NCBI RefSeq assembly: GCF_904846645.1
Contig: NZ_CAJHBO010000014.1
Coordinates: 1-64,000 of the forward strand
Length of the DNA: 64,000 nt
Origin: Psychrobacter sp. Pi2-1
GTDB lineage: Bacteria > Pseudomonadota > Gammaproteobacteria > Pseudomonadales > Moraxellaceae
Direction: 5' to 3'
Position numbers and translations under genes: made by a program. A model generated the notes under the pieces. The model did no database searches and was not told the origin of the DNA. It worked only from the letters and a program-made list of their open reading frames with translations. How positions within the stretch are numbered: position 1 is the first letter of the stretch; every line of letters begins with the position of its first letter. Positions 18,273 through 26,805 of this stretch are shown in pieces.

Positions 18273-19556
18273 ATGAAAACAAAACTAGAGTATCAGTCAG
18301 AAGCTACAGAGACGAATAAACTTATCTGTGAGAAGTACTGGCTACGTGAGAGCGATAAACGAAGTGGCTATATATATACTTGTAAAGAAATAGGTCAGGA
18401 GTTTGGCCTTAAACATCAAGACGTACCCAGTATTGTTAAAGCAAATGCCCATCTTGTTGTACTAGACTGCCAATGCATAGAATGTGGTAAAACTAAGGTT
18501 TGCTATACTCGTTCACAGCTGACTCAATTAAAACCTGATAGTTGGCGTTGTGACAGTTGTTGGAAAGTGCTTCAAGAAAGAAGAGAACAAGAGTATCTAG
18601 AGTATCGGCTTGAACAAAAGCGTTTAGAAGAAGAACGAAGACAAGCGGCTCTCGAATATATTAATGACTATAGAAGTGCGCAATTAACTGCGGTCCCGCT
18701 AATAACTGAGCTTAATGAAGTAGATAAGCTTTTACTTGCTGCAACTATAGAAAGCCTAGGAGCAGAAAACCTAAAAACCACGATCTCTCTGCGCGATAAT
18801 ATATCACTATTTTTATCACCGTTCTTTGGACTAGATCAAAAAATACTTCACCATCTTTTCAAGCTAAATCTACTTTTATTGGCTCCTGAAGAGAGCTATG
18901 AATATGTTAGTGTCAATGAAGAAAAAGAGTTAGAGATTGATTATTATCAGGCAACTTTTGAGTTTGCTTATGAGACTAATGACCTGACTAAAATAATGGT
19001 AGATGCTAAATCCAAAAAGAATATCAGTGCTTTAGTCAGCAATACTCAGTTTGAAATATGGTGTCAGCAAATACAGCTAGGAGAGTGCCTAAGCTATCTG
19101 ATTACTAGGTCAAAACTAAACAATTTGGCACCGCCTATTGGTGAGAAGCTTGTAAGCTTACTTAGAGCATGTTTAGCTGAATGCTCTGTCTCTGTTATGC
19201 AGTATATAATCTATAAAGCGGTTGAAAGTGCCGCTGCATACGTGCAGAAACCAAATATTACTAGAAAGCATGCCTCAAACTCCATTTCAGGTAATATCGA
19301 ACGGGTTTTCGGTAAGATATCTAGTGGTAGTTGGTATTCTAACAAGTCTCATCGTGACGCTAGTCATCCCCAATCTGCCATGACTAAAGTATTTTTTGAT
19401 TACGTGTTTGGCATAGAAGATTGTGGTTTTCATTACACTCTCGATGAACTGTTTAATCCTTACAAACCACAGCAGGCTATTGGACAAGTGGGTTATGCTA
19501 CCCTAGGAAGTGCGCAAAATACTAACTACTCAATTACAATAAATAATTTAAAGTAG
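18273..19556 (+). CDS. Unknown 427-aa zinc-ribbon protein in defence island
   Basis: Start at ATG 18273 after AAGGTAGG. Residues 10-60 look like a DNA-binding helical unit (CKEIGQEFGLKHQDVPSIV). Then a zinc ribbon: CQCIECGKTKVC and CDSCWK (about residues 67-97), and a charged helix (EYRLEQKRLEEERRQ). The remaining 290 residues are helical with no motif recognised; near the C-terminus there is a Ser/His/Asp-rich segment (SHRDASHPQS). It is divergent from an XRE regulator and ends in its own terminator, forming a self-contained unit between known defence systems. Function unknown; a DNA- or RNA-sensing defence protein is possible. Confidence 0.7.
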   Translation: MKTKLEYQSEATETNKLICEKYWLRESDKRSGYIYTCKEIGQEFGLKHQDVPSIVKANAHLVVLDCQCIECGKTKVCYTRSQLTQLKPDSWRCDSCWKVLQERREQEYLEYRLEQKRLEEERRQAALEYINDYRSAQLTAVPLITELNEVDKLLLAATIESLGAENLKTTISLRDNISLFLSPFFGLDQKILHHLFKLNLLLLAPEESYEYVSVNEEKELEIDYYQATFEFAYETNDLTKIMVDAKSKKNISALVSNTQFEIWCQQIQLGECLSYLITRSKLNNLAPPIGEKLVSLLRACLAECSVSVMQYIIYKAVESAAAYVQKPNITRKHASNSISGNIERVFGKISSGSWYSNKSHRDASHPQSAMTKVFFDYVFGIEDCGFHYTLDELFNPYKPQQAIGQVGYATLGSAQNTNYSITINNLK

Positions 19557-19600
19557 TGTAAAGCCTAAAGCGCCAAATACAGTTCAAGTGCCTAAGACCA

Positions 19601-19631
19601 AAGCCAAATACTAAGTGTATTTGGCTTTTTT
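19601..19631 (+). terminator. Rho-independent terminator after 18273 gene
   Basis: Stem AAGCCAAATAC / GTATTTGGCTT with a short loop and a T-run, 45 bases after the stop codon. Confidence 0.8.
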
Positions 19632-19659
19632 AATGATTCTAATAATAGCTTAGAAATTG

Positions 19660-19680
19660 ATGCGACAATAGTTGTCGTAT
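19660..19680. promoter_or_regulatory. Palindromic operator candidate upstream of condensin operon
   Basis: CGACAA-TAG-TTGTCG (six-base arms) lies about 160 bases before the SMC gene start. The surrounding 21 bases match the site at 8888-8908 at 18 positions. Recurrence before two unrelated defence operons suggests one regulator. Confidence 0.6.
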
Positions 19681-19836
19681 ATTGTTTAGTTGTTCATACA
19701 AACTAATGCCTAAATCTCTTAAAAATACGATAATATTGATATGATTGTGAACACTCATAATAAAAGTGAAATGAAGTGGACTGAAATAACTCAAGAATTT
19801 AAAACTTGGTTTTATATATTATAGAAAGGATTAAAG

Positions 19837-22800
19837 ATGCTGAAAACGGATGAAGCCTTAAGCATAGCAAACGAAGACAATACGAAACCAGTTATAAAAG
19901 ATATCAATAAGCTTCTACGTGTCGCATTGATCAACAGTTACCCTAAAGGTCAAAGCCACCTTATTGAAGTTGGTGATAACACAATCATTACGGGGCGCAA
20001 TAGCGCAGGCAAAACCACCTTGATGGGAGCAGTCATTCCTTTTTTTGGCACTAGATTGAGTGAGGTTTCTAAAAAGAATGAAGCGGTTAAAAGCTTTATT
20101 GACTTTTATCTTCCTTATGATGACAGTTACTTGGTTTATGAATATAGAAGACAGGGCGAAAAAAAATGCGTGATCCTCAGGCGGAGCAGTGAGGGGCAAC
20201 AAATTTTCAACTTTATCAATGCTGGATACAATGAAACCTGGTTTGTCACAAAAGATGCTACCAATCAGCGAAGATTTAGGCAGTTTGAAGAAGTTAAAGG
20301 CATAATCGAATCTCAAGGTTTTAACGTCTCAAATAATATCAAGCAGCTGGCTTACGAGGCCATCATATCTAATTGTCCTAATAGACGCTTAAAAGCCTCT
20401 ATTCGTTCATCTAAAGCTCTACAGACCATCAATTCGCTTCGTCCTGATTACTCACTGGCTGTCGGTAAAGGTAGCTTCTACGGATTTTCCTTAATCGCTA
20501 GCAATATTCTAAAAAGTAAAATTGAGTTTGATCAAATATGTGAGTTTTTGGTTGAAGCAATGAAGACGGAAAATAAAGTTCAGAATAATGAGATTTCTAT
20601 AGATTCTCAAGGGGTTGATACCAATAAGTGGCTTTCAGATCGCAACTCATGGAATGAGGTTGAGCAACTTAGAGGTAAGTTTAACGAACTAGGCCAATAT
20701 GTTGAGCAAAACGCCTCTAATCAAAACGCCCTATCGATAATAGTTAAGACGCTCAGAGGCTTAGTCAAAGCCTTTGATACAAAGATTGCAGAAAATAAAA
20801 CCATTGAAGATGATGTCAAATTAAAAGTTGAAGCTCTAGAGCAAGCAATTACCAAGATTGAAATTGCTTGGGATAAAGAAAAAGGCCAATTGCAGAATGA
20901 AATAGATGATCTGAGCTCTAAGATAATAAAGCTTGAAAGAGCGAAACGAGATTTTGAAGAGGGTGTACCTGGGCATCATCAACCATTGGCCATATTACAA
21001 AATATGATTAGAGGGATCTCGTCACTTGAAGAGCAAATAAAGCACGAGAATGAGCGACTCAAAGCTCTACGCAAAGACGAAGAAGATGCCACTAAAATAA
21101 TCGAAAGCATTAAAAATCAGCTTGCTAAAGATTTGAAGCAAATAGAGTCTAAAAAAGGTGGACTAGCTTCACAACAAGAGTTAACGCTACAGCAGATTAA
21201 AACAGGTTATTACGAGTCTCTTTCAAATTTAGGTGACGATAAGGCTGCTAAGCTTAACTTAATTAAAAAAGAATATGAGATCAAGTCTAGTGCCATCAAG
21301 GAAAAACATACCCAGCTTATTATCGATAAAAATAATCTGGAATCAGAATTAAAGAATATTAGATGTAGTATCGAGCTTACCAATGAAATAGAGAGCCTGA
21401 AGCTAAATTTAGACAATGCTAAAACTCAACTTAATCAGGATATAAAAAATCAAAGAGCAGCTGAAAAATATCTAGATAAGACCAGTAATGAGTATGAAAA
21501 ACTACAAAAAGAGCATGAACGCTTATTAAGTGATATTGCTGACAAGACCTCGAACATTGATGACCTATATGCTTTGCTCAAAGATGACACATTGCTCAGT
21601 TTCTTATTGAGAAATGAATCCGATGAAGTGCTTTCGCCTTTGATCAATCAGATACGAAAAACTATCGATCCATCCCTATTCAACCGCTCCGACCTATCAC
21701 CTCAATGGCTTGCACCTAAAGAATCAGACGACGAGGCTTTGTATGGTCTGTATCTTGATACATCAAGAATAGACACAACTAATAATCCTCAAAAACTACT
21801 TACCCTTGAAAGTATTACTGAGCAAAGACTGGTGTTAGAGGATAAGATATTAAAACGTAGAGCTAATATCTCATCACTCGAAAAAACAATTCATCAAGCC
21901 AAGCTTACTAAGAAAAAAGCCAATGAAGATGTCTATAAGGCAAATACCAATGTGGTTAACACTGAAAAAGACATCGAAAATAAACAAACGACGCAAAAAC
22001 AGCTAGAAATAAGAGCTGAAAACGAAATTGAAGAAGCTAAGAGTAATATTGAGAACCAATTAAACGAAATTAAAAATAAAATTAATGACAAAGTATCAGA
22101 ATCTAAGGCTACTGACGCCAAGATGAATGACGCTGAGCAGAAGATAGAAAACAATCACAAGTTGGCTATTGAACGACTGAAAGAAGATAAGAAAAAAAGA
22201 GAACAGGCAGTAGAGCAACAATACGTTAAAGAGCTTGAAGGCTTGAAACTTGAAGCTGATCAGGCTCAAGAACGTCACGACAGAGCTATTGATGAAAATG
22301 GCTACGATGATAACGTTATAGCTCAGACTATAGCCAAAGTGCAGCAGCTATCCACAAAATTAGATGTTGCTGAAAAAGCCAAAATCCGCGTTAAGCACTA
22401 TCATGAGTTTATTGATGAAGAATATCGAAATTTACCTATGCTGTTCGAAAAACGCAATGGTCTATCAATTGAGCTAGTGGATAAACAAGCGGCTTTTGAT
22501 AAAGCTCTGATATCTAAGCAGGAAGATGCCAAATCCCTTGCTGAGAAAGCGAAGATCATTAACAATCGAATTGAGAGCGCAAAAACCGATCTGATAAGTA
22601 TCAAAGAAAGCTTAAGTAATGCCAGTAATGCCTTTGATCAAGCTTTGGTTGCAGACCATACCTTAGAGCCTGAATATATGGGACATTCTTTGCAAGACTT
22701 GCATAATGCAAGCTTAGCAGTCTTGAACGATGCCAAATCTTTGGTTCGCGACACCAAAAAGAATATGGAAAAAGGTATTTATGCACTAAAGACCATAAGA

Positions 22801-23727
22801 AAACCCTTTACCACCAATGGGTCTATGTTTGAGAGCTTAATGTCTGACCGTATCCTACTCAGCATACCTGATCAGGAAAACTGGTACATACAAGCTAGAA
22901 AGTTTAGCGACTACCTAAACAACGAGCATGAAATTAAAAAAGATACACTCATTGGCCAGTACCGAGTCACAGCTCACCAAGTTAGAGAGTTTAAATCAAA
23001 GCTAGATGATGCTCATAATAGCTTGAGTAATTTTTCGAAGCGTATTAATACCAAATGCAAAGAGGTTTGTGAAAAACTAGAAGCTTTAGCCATTGAGGAG
23101 CTTCATATAGCTATAAGTTCGGGAATCAAAGAAAACAAATGGTATTCCACCTTGGCTGATTTCACTGATGCGCATCAAAGATGGGCTAATGAGGACATCC
23201 ATGACACAACGCGTATGCCTAATCAGGAGCTGCTGTCCAAATTACAACTCGTGCAAGACTATATTGGTCAAAACCAGATGAATATCAAACTGTCAGAGCA
23301 GTTTAGTTTCAGTCTAAGGATCAAACAGGTCGGCGGTGAAATCAAGGAAACCAAAAGAGCAAAGGTATTTAAAGATATGGGGTCAAACGGCACCATGCGT
23401 ATTGCTCAGCTCATCATTTATATTTCTTTGCTCTCAGTTATATCAACCACATCGAGCGATGAGGTCGAGCTGAAATTCTTTATTGATGAAATTGGCGTGT
23501 TAGATCCGCAAAATACTCGTGAGTTATTAAACTTGCTACAAAAACTTGGTATATCAGCAATGTGCGCCGCTCCTGAGAATCCAGATGATGAGGTTGTCCC
23601 CTTATTCGCTAATAATATTGCCTGCCATCACAATAAAACCAGAAATATGTACTCAATCTCTCAAACGGATGATATGTATATGTTGACTCAGGATTCAGAA
23701 CTTGAGGAATTTGGAGTGTTTTCCTAA
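19837..23727 (+). CDS. SMC-like ATPase of Wadjet/Mks-type condensin (JetC/MksB-like)
   Basis: 1296 residues, start after AAAGGA. Walker A GRNSAGKTT (about residue 51-59), long coiled coils (about 280-580 and 660-1100), a small hinge-like segment (about 590-655, with YGLYLDTSRID), an ABC signature-like GSNGT (about 1181) and Walker B FFIDEIGVLD (about 1212) give the complete SMC/MukB plan. In Wadjet and MksBEFG this motor extrudes DNA and presents plasmids to the Toprim nuclease. First gene of a tightly overlapping four-gene operon; the next ATG overlaps its stop. Order SMC-first differs from the usual JetA-B-C-D. Confidence 0.88.
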   Translation: MLKTDEALSIANEDNTKPVIKDINKLLRVALINSYPKGQSHLIEVGDNTIITGRNSAGKTTLMGAVIPFFGTRLSEVSKKNEAVKSFIDFYLPYDDSYLVYEYRRQGEKKCVILRRSSEGQQIFNFINAGYNETWFVTKDATNQRRFRQFEEVKGIIESQGFNVSNNIKQLAYEAIISNCPNRRLKASIRSSKALQTINSLRPDYSLAVGKGSFYGFSLIASNILKSKIEFDQICEFLVEAMKTENKVQNNEISIDSQGVDTNKWLSDRNSWNEVEQLRGKFNELGQYVEQNASNQNALSIIVKTLRGLVKAFDTKIAENKTIEDDVKLKVEALEQAITKIEIAWDKEKGQLQNEIDDLSSKIIKLERAKRDFEEGVPGHHQPLAILQNMIRGISSLEEQIKHENERLKALRKDEEDATKIIESIKNQLAKDLKQIESKKGGLASQQELTLQQIKTGYYESLSNLGDDKAAKLNLIKKEYEIKSSAIKEKHTQLIIDKNNLESELKNIRCSIELTNEIESLKLNLDNAKTQLNQDIKNQRAAEKYLDKTSNEYEKLQKEHERLLSDIADKTSNIDDLYALLKDDTLLSFLLRNESDEVLSPLINQIRKTIDPSLFNRSDLSPQWLAPKESDDEALYGLYLDTSRIDTTNNPQKLLTLESITEQRLVLEDKILKRRANISSLEKTIHQAKLTKKKANEDVYKANTNVVNTEKDIENKQTTQKQLEIRAENEIEEAKSNIENQLNEIKNKINDKVSESKATDAKMNDAEQKIENNHKLAIERLKEDKKKREQAVEQQYVKELEGLKLEADQAQERHDRAIDENGYDDNVIAQTIAKVQQLSTKLDVAEKAKIRVKHYHEFIDEEYRNLPMLFEKRNGLSIELVDKQAAFDKALISKQEDAKSLAEKAKIINNRIESAKTDLISIKESLSNASNAFDQALVADHTLEPEYMGHSLQDLHNASLAVLNDAKSLVRDTKKNMEKGIYALKTIRKPFTTNGSMFESLMSDRILLSIPDQENWYIQARKFSDYLNNEHEIKKDTLIGQYRVTAHQVREFKSKLDDAHNSLSNFSKRINTKCKEVCEKLEALAIEELHIAISSGIKENKWYSTLADFTDAHQRWANEDIHDTTRMPNQELLSKLQLVQDYIGQNQMNIKLSEQFSFSLRIKQVGGEIKETKRAKVFKDMGSNGTMRIAQLIIYISLLSVISTTSSDEVELKFFIDEIGVLDPQNTRELLNLLQKLGISAMCAAPENPDDEVVPLFANNIACHHNKTRNMYSISQTDDMYMLTQDSELEEFGVFS

Positions 23728-24347
23728 TGAAAGAGCATGAAATACTAAGATTGTTAATGAACAATAAATTTATATGCTCTGTGAGTTATCCAGAGGCATA
23801 TAGGCATCTAAGAGATAACAAAGTAGCCTATGATCGTATGGTGTCTCAGCTACAACCATTTGGGGTCAATCTAGTCACCCTCAGTGATGGGGAGGTTTAT
23901 GCTGGTTTAAATAATATACCTAGTGACTCTGACAGAAGAGCAGTGGTTAAACAGTTTAATGAAATTTATCATGACATAGCGCCTATAGTAGAAATGATTG
24001 CTTGCCTATCAACAGCCGATGAAGGTAATGTATTAACTGTTGGTGAAAATCTAAGCCAAACAGAGCTGGTTTTAGAAGCAAATAATAACAAGCATTTTGC
24101 AAGTATGCTAAACGAGGTTTCTGAGATCACAGGCGCTTCTAAAAAACCCAATGACGAAAAGGTAGCTGCTCTTTTAGAAAGACTCCAGAAGCACGAAATA
24201 CTGAAGTTGGTTGAACCCAATAAAAAGATTTATCGAGCAACAGGAAAAATTGGCTATATATATGATGTATTTGATTATATTGCTGAAAACATATTAGATG
24301 AGCCCACTGAAGAGATCTTTGCTGAGCAGCAAGGGCTTGGGTTATGA
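23727..24347 (+). CDS. KITE/MukE-like condensin subunit (JetB/MksE-like)
   Basis: 206 residues. The sequence has paired winged-helix character (HEILRLLMNNKFICSVSYPEAYRHL near the start is broken here as HEILRLLMNN and SYPEAYRHL; LLERLQKHEILKLVEPNKKI near residue 150 resembles the second wing). The size matches MukE/MksE/JetB. It overlaps the SMC gene by one base and the next gene by four, so stoichiometric co-translation is likely. Identification relies on position and size more than on motifs. Confidence 0.75.
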   Translation: MKEHEILRLLMNNKFICSVSYPEAYRHLRDNKVAYDRMVSQLQPFGVNLVTLSDGEVYAGLNNIPSDSDRRAVVKQFNEIYHDIAPIVEMIACLSTADEGNVLTVGENLSQTELVLEANNNKHFASMLNEVSEITGASKKPNDEKVAALLERLQKHEILKLVEPNKKIYRATGKIGYIYDVFDYIAENILDEPTEEIFAEQQGLGL

Positions 24348-25651
24348 GTAAAGTCAGCCTCAGGTTATCGGAAGAAACAATCAGAACACTTGGTAGAGCT
24401 GTAACTGATAAAGCTGATTTGATTTATCAAGCCTACTCTCCTAATGGCTGCTATGAGTTGGTCAACGATAAACATAAACAGTATCAGATACTACAAGACA
24501 GTGGTGTTATCAGTATCAATCCTAATAACATTACCCTAGGCTCAAACTTTACAGCAATCTTAAAGAATCTGGATAGAAAGTCTCGTAATGCAAATATTGC
24601 TCCTGATATTGAACTGTCTAAACATCAGATCAGTAATGAGGTTGCCCTAGCGCAAATACAGTCAGATTCGTTTGAAGATGAAAGTGAAGAGATGATGCAT
24701 TTGGCTAATATACGAGATATCTGCATCTCCATCGCTGAATATCTTGGGCGTGAGATGGCTAATATCGAGTATGTCATCAACTCTGATCTAAACAACACAT
24801 CAAACGTTAAGGTAAAAAGACAGATTCTTGAAGGTTTAAATAAAAAGATCAAACTTCAACTCGAAAAAATAGAAATATTAAGTCGCGATGAACTCCGCAA
24901 ACTACATGGCGAGTATACGCCAGCGGCAGCTATACTGAATGAGTATTTGGCGGATTCTATTTCTAGATTCAATCTTGAAATGGGAGTCCACTTACAAAAA
25001 ATCCTGATATTAATTGATAAACTGAAAAAAGAGCAAGATCAGAAAAGTAGGAGGCTTTGGCTATTACGCAAGGCTTTAAGAAACAGTCAACTCGTTCCTG
25101 AAAAAATAGATATTGAGTATAACGATATTGTGGATAAAGGCTTAGCTTTTGGTGGTATGGCTTTGGCTGGCACTTTGCACAATATTGAAACTGTAGATGA
25201 CAGCGAATTTCTTTTCTCTGTGGTAGGTAAAATTAGCGCCAAAAAGCCCAAACGCAAGAGTGATAATCTATACAAAGGTGAGTATGAGGAGTTTGACCGA
25301 GAACATAAGAAACCACCACCCTCCCCTGAAAAATTGCTTGTTATGCAGTATATGGCCGATAATTGCGACATGCCTTTTACCAAAGCCTTATCTGTCAGGG
25401 AGTACTGGGATTTGTCAGGTTTGAAGCGCAAGATACGCTACAAAGCCTTTTTAGCCTTGTTCTTAAAAGTAGCAAAAAGTGATTTTATTGACGACAGGAT
25501 CATTAAATCTAAAGGTCAATTTAACTATAAAGTTTATTTAAAATCACTAAACCTTTCTGATACTTGCGACACACGCTATGTCATCGATGCTAAATATATA
25601 AAGTTTAATAGAAACGAAGAGTCGCCATCAAAGGACCAGATATGGAAGTAG
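24344..25651 (+). CDS. Kleisin-like condensin subunit (JetA/MksF-like)
   Basis: 435 residues: an N-terminal winged-helix-like part, a helical middle with long amphipathic helices (about 110-250) and a C-terminal winged-helix-like domain with KLLVMQYMAD and YKAFLALFLKVAK. Length and all-helical character fit MukF/MksF/JetA, the kleisin that bridges the SMC heads. Overlaps both neighbours. No specific family signature was recognised, so the call is driven by operon context. Confidence 0.7.
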   Translation: MSKVSLRLSEETIRTLGRAVTDKADLIYQAYSPNGCYELVNDKHKQYQILQDSGVISINPNNITLGSNFTAILKNLDRKSRNANIAPDIELSKHQISNEVALAQIQSDSFEDESEEMMHLANIRDICISIAEYLGREMANIEYVINSDLNNTSNVKVKRQILEGLNKKIKLQLEKIEILSRDELRKLHGEYTPAAAILNEYLADSISRFNLEMGVHLQKILILIDKLKKEQDQKSRRLWLLRKALRNSQLVPEKIDIEYNDIVDKGLAFGGMALAGTLHNIETVDDSEFLFSVVGKISAKKPKRKSDNLYKGEYEEFDREHKKPPPSPEKLLVMQYMADNCDMPFTKALSVREYWDLSGLKRKIRYKAFLALFLKVAKSDFIDDRIIKSKGQFNYKVYLKSLNLSDTCDTRYVIDAKYIKFNRNEESPSKDQIWK

Positions 25652-26553
25652 ACCTAGAAAAATCCTTAAATACAGCGGGTAAACTTGATTACTTGAAAGA
25701 GAAGATGATACTGGGGGTGAAATTCGCTACCTATCGAAGCCCTGACAATATCCTTGTATTATTGGCGTCTTTTGACCCCAGTATTGGCTACACAGAAAAT
25801 GGAAAAGTGATCATTAATATGGGTGGCTGGGGCCGTATTAGAGAGATCGTAAAAGCTCAAACAGGGATAGACCTACTCAGACACAATTTAAATGAGCTAA
25901 AAGGTAGAGACCGTGTAGATAACACAGCCATCACAACTAACGATAAATTATTAAGTAAAGCACCTACCAAAGGCTTTCTTGAGTGTCGTCTACTAGGTAG
26001 TGAAAAACATATTATTAATGTATCAAACAACTACACGCATAAGCAAACTCAAGAGAATGCCTATTTAGGTGTGGAAATTAACGACCTCACTGATTGGAAT
26101 ATCGATAACATTATAATCATAGAGAATTTTAATGCATTTTGTAGATTTAATGAGCAGCATGCCAAGCTAGTAAAAGGGTTAACTGGCGCAGTAACTGTGC
26201 TTGCCTATCGAGGTCATAACAATAAAAATATAACTTCTATATTGAAAGCTTTAGCTCAAAAAGACTGTAAACGCTATATCTTTGCTGACTATGACTTGGC
26301 TGGTCTGAAAATAGCTGAATCGATGTCAAAAACTCTCAAAGCTCACGGATATATACTACCTAACAAACCTTGGATGCAGACTGAAAAATATATTGAAATG
26401 ACGGTTAAAGAAAATCGTAAGAAGCAGTCATCTATTAAGATAAGCTCACCTAGCTTAACTTCCTACTTTGAACATATCCGTGACAAGTATTTAGCAGTAC
26501 CACAAGAGACGCTTATAGCGAGAAGAACTCCACTGAAGGTAGTTAATATCTGA
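25642..26553 (+). CDS. Toprim-type nuclease of condensin system (JetD/MksG-like)
   Basis: 303 residues, overlapping the kleisin gene by ten bases. The Toprim motifs are IIIIENFNAFCRF (Glu, about residue 158) and YIFADYDLAGLKIA (Asp-x-Asp, about 214-216), the metal site that lets JetD/MksG nick or cleave plasmid DNA. The protein is shorter than usual JetD (near 390 residues), leaving about 150 residues before Toprim for DNA binding. Last gene of the operon; no terminator-like T-run follows, but a symmetric AT-rich element at 26602 lies in the spacer to the next operon. Confidence 0.8.
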   Translation: MEVDLEKSLNTAGKLDYLKEKMILGVKFATYRSPDNILVLLASFDPSIGYTENGKVIINMGGWGRIREIVKAQTGIDLLRHNLNELKGRDRVDNTAITTNDKLLSKAPTKGFLECRLLGSEKHIINVSNNYTHKQTQENAYLGVEINDLTDWNIDNIIIIENFNAFCRFNEQHAKLVKGLTGAVTVLAYRGHNNKNITSILKALAQKDCKRYIFADYDLAGLKIAESMSKTLKAHGYILPNKPWMQTEKYIEMTVKENRKKQSSIKISSPSLTSYFEHIRDKYLAVPQETLIARRTPLKVVNI

Positions 26554-26601
26554 ACACACAGCTATGCTCTCCGTCATTAATAGACAGCTTCTTCTTACTC
26601 G

Positions 26602-26630
26602 TTATTAATAAACATATGTTTTATTAATAA
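26602..26630. repeat. Repeated TTATTAATAA palindrome flanking ACATATGTT
   Basis: Two identical self-palindromic decamers (26602-26611 and 26621-26630) flank a near-palindromic nonamer, so the whole element is almost symmetric. It lies in the 252-base spacer between the condensin and the Pycsar-like operons. It may be an operator or simply AT-rich symmetric DNA. Confidence 0.45.
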
Positions 26631-26805
26631 ATTTTATCAAATAGACCTTAAAGTTGTATACCAATCTAGAACCGTAAGGACACAACCTACCTCTACAGCA
26701 AATAACATCTTAATTTCAAGTGAAAACTATATTCTTTTTAGATTGAAATATTGTGTAATAGCCACCATGTATGTCAAAACTGATTACTTAGAATAAGGAT
26801 ATAAA

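Noticed and set aside
19915..20316. 133-codon minus-strand ORF within the SMC gene
   Set aside because: Antisense shadow of a clearly coding frame with Walker A motif.
25087..25431. 114-codon minus-strand ORF within the kleisin-like gene
   Set aside because: Antisense shadow; no start signal.
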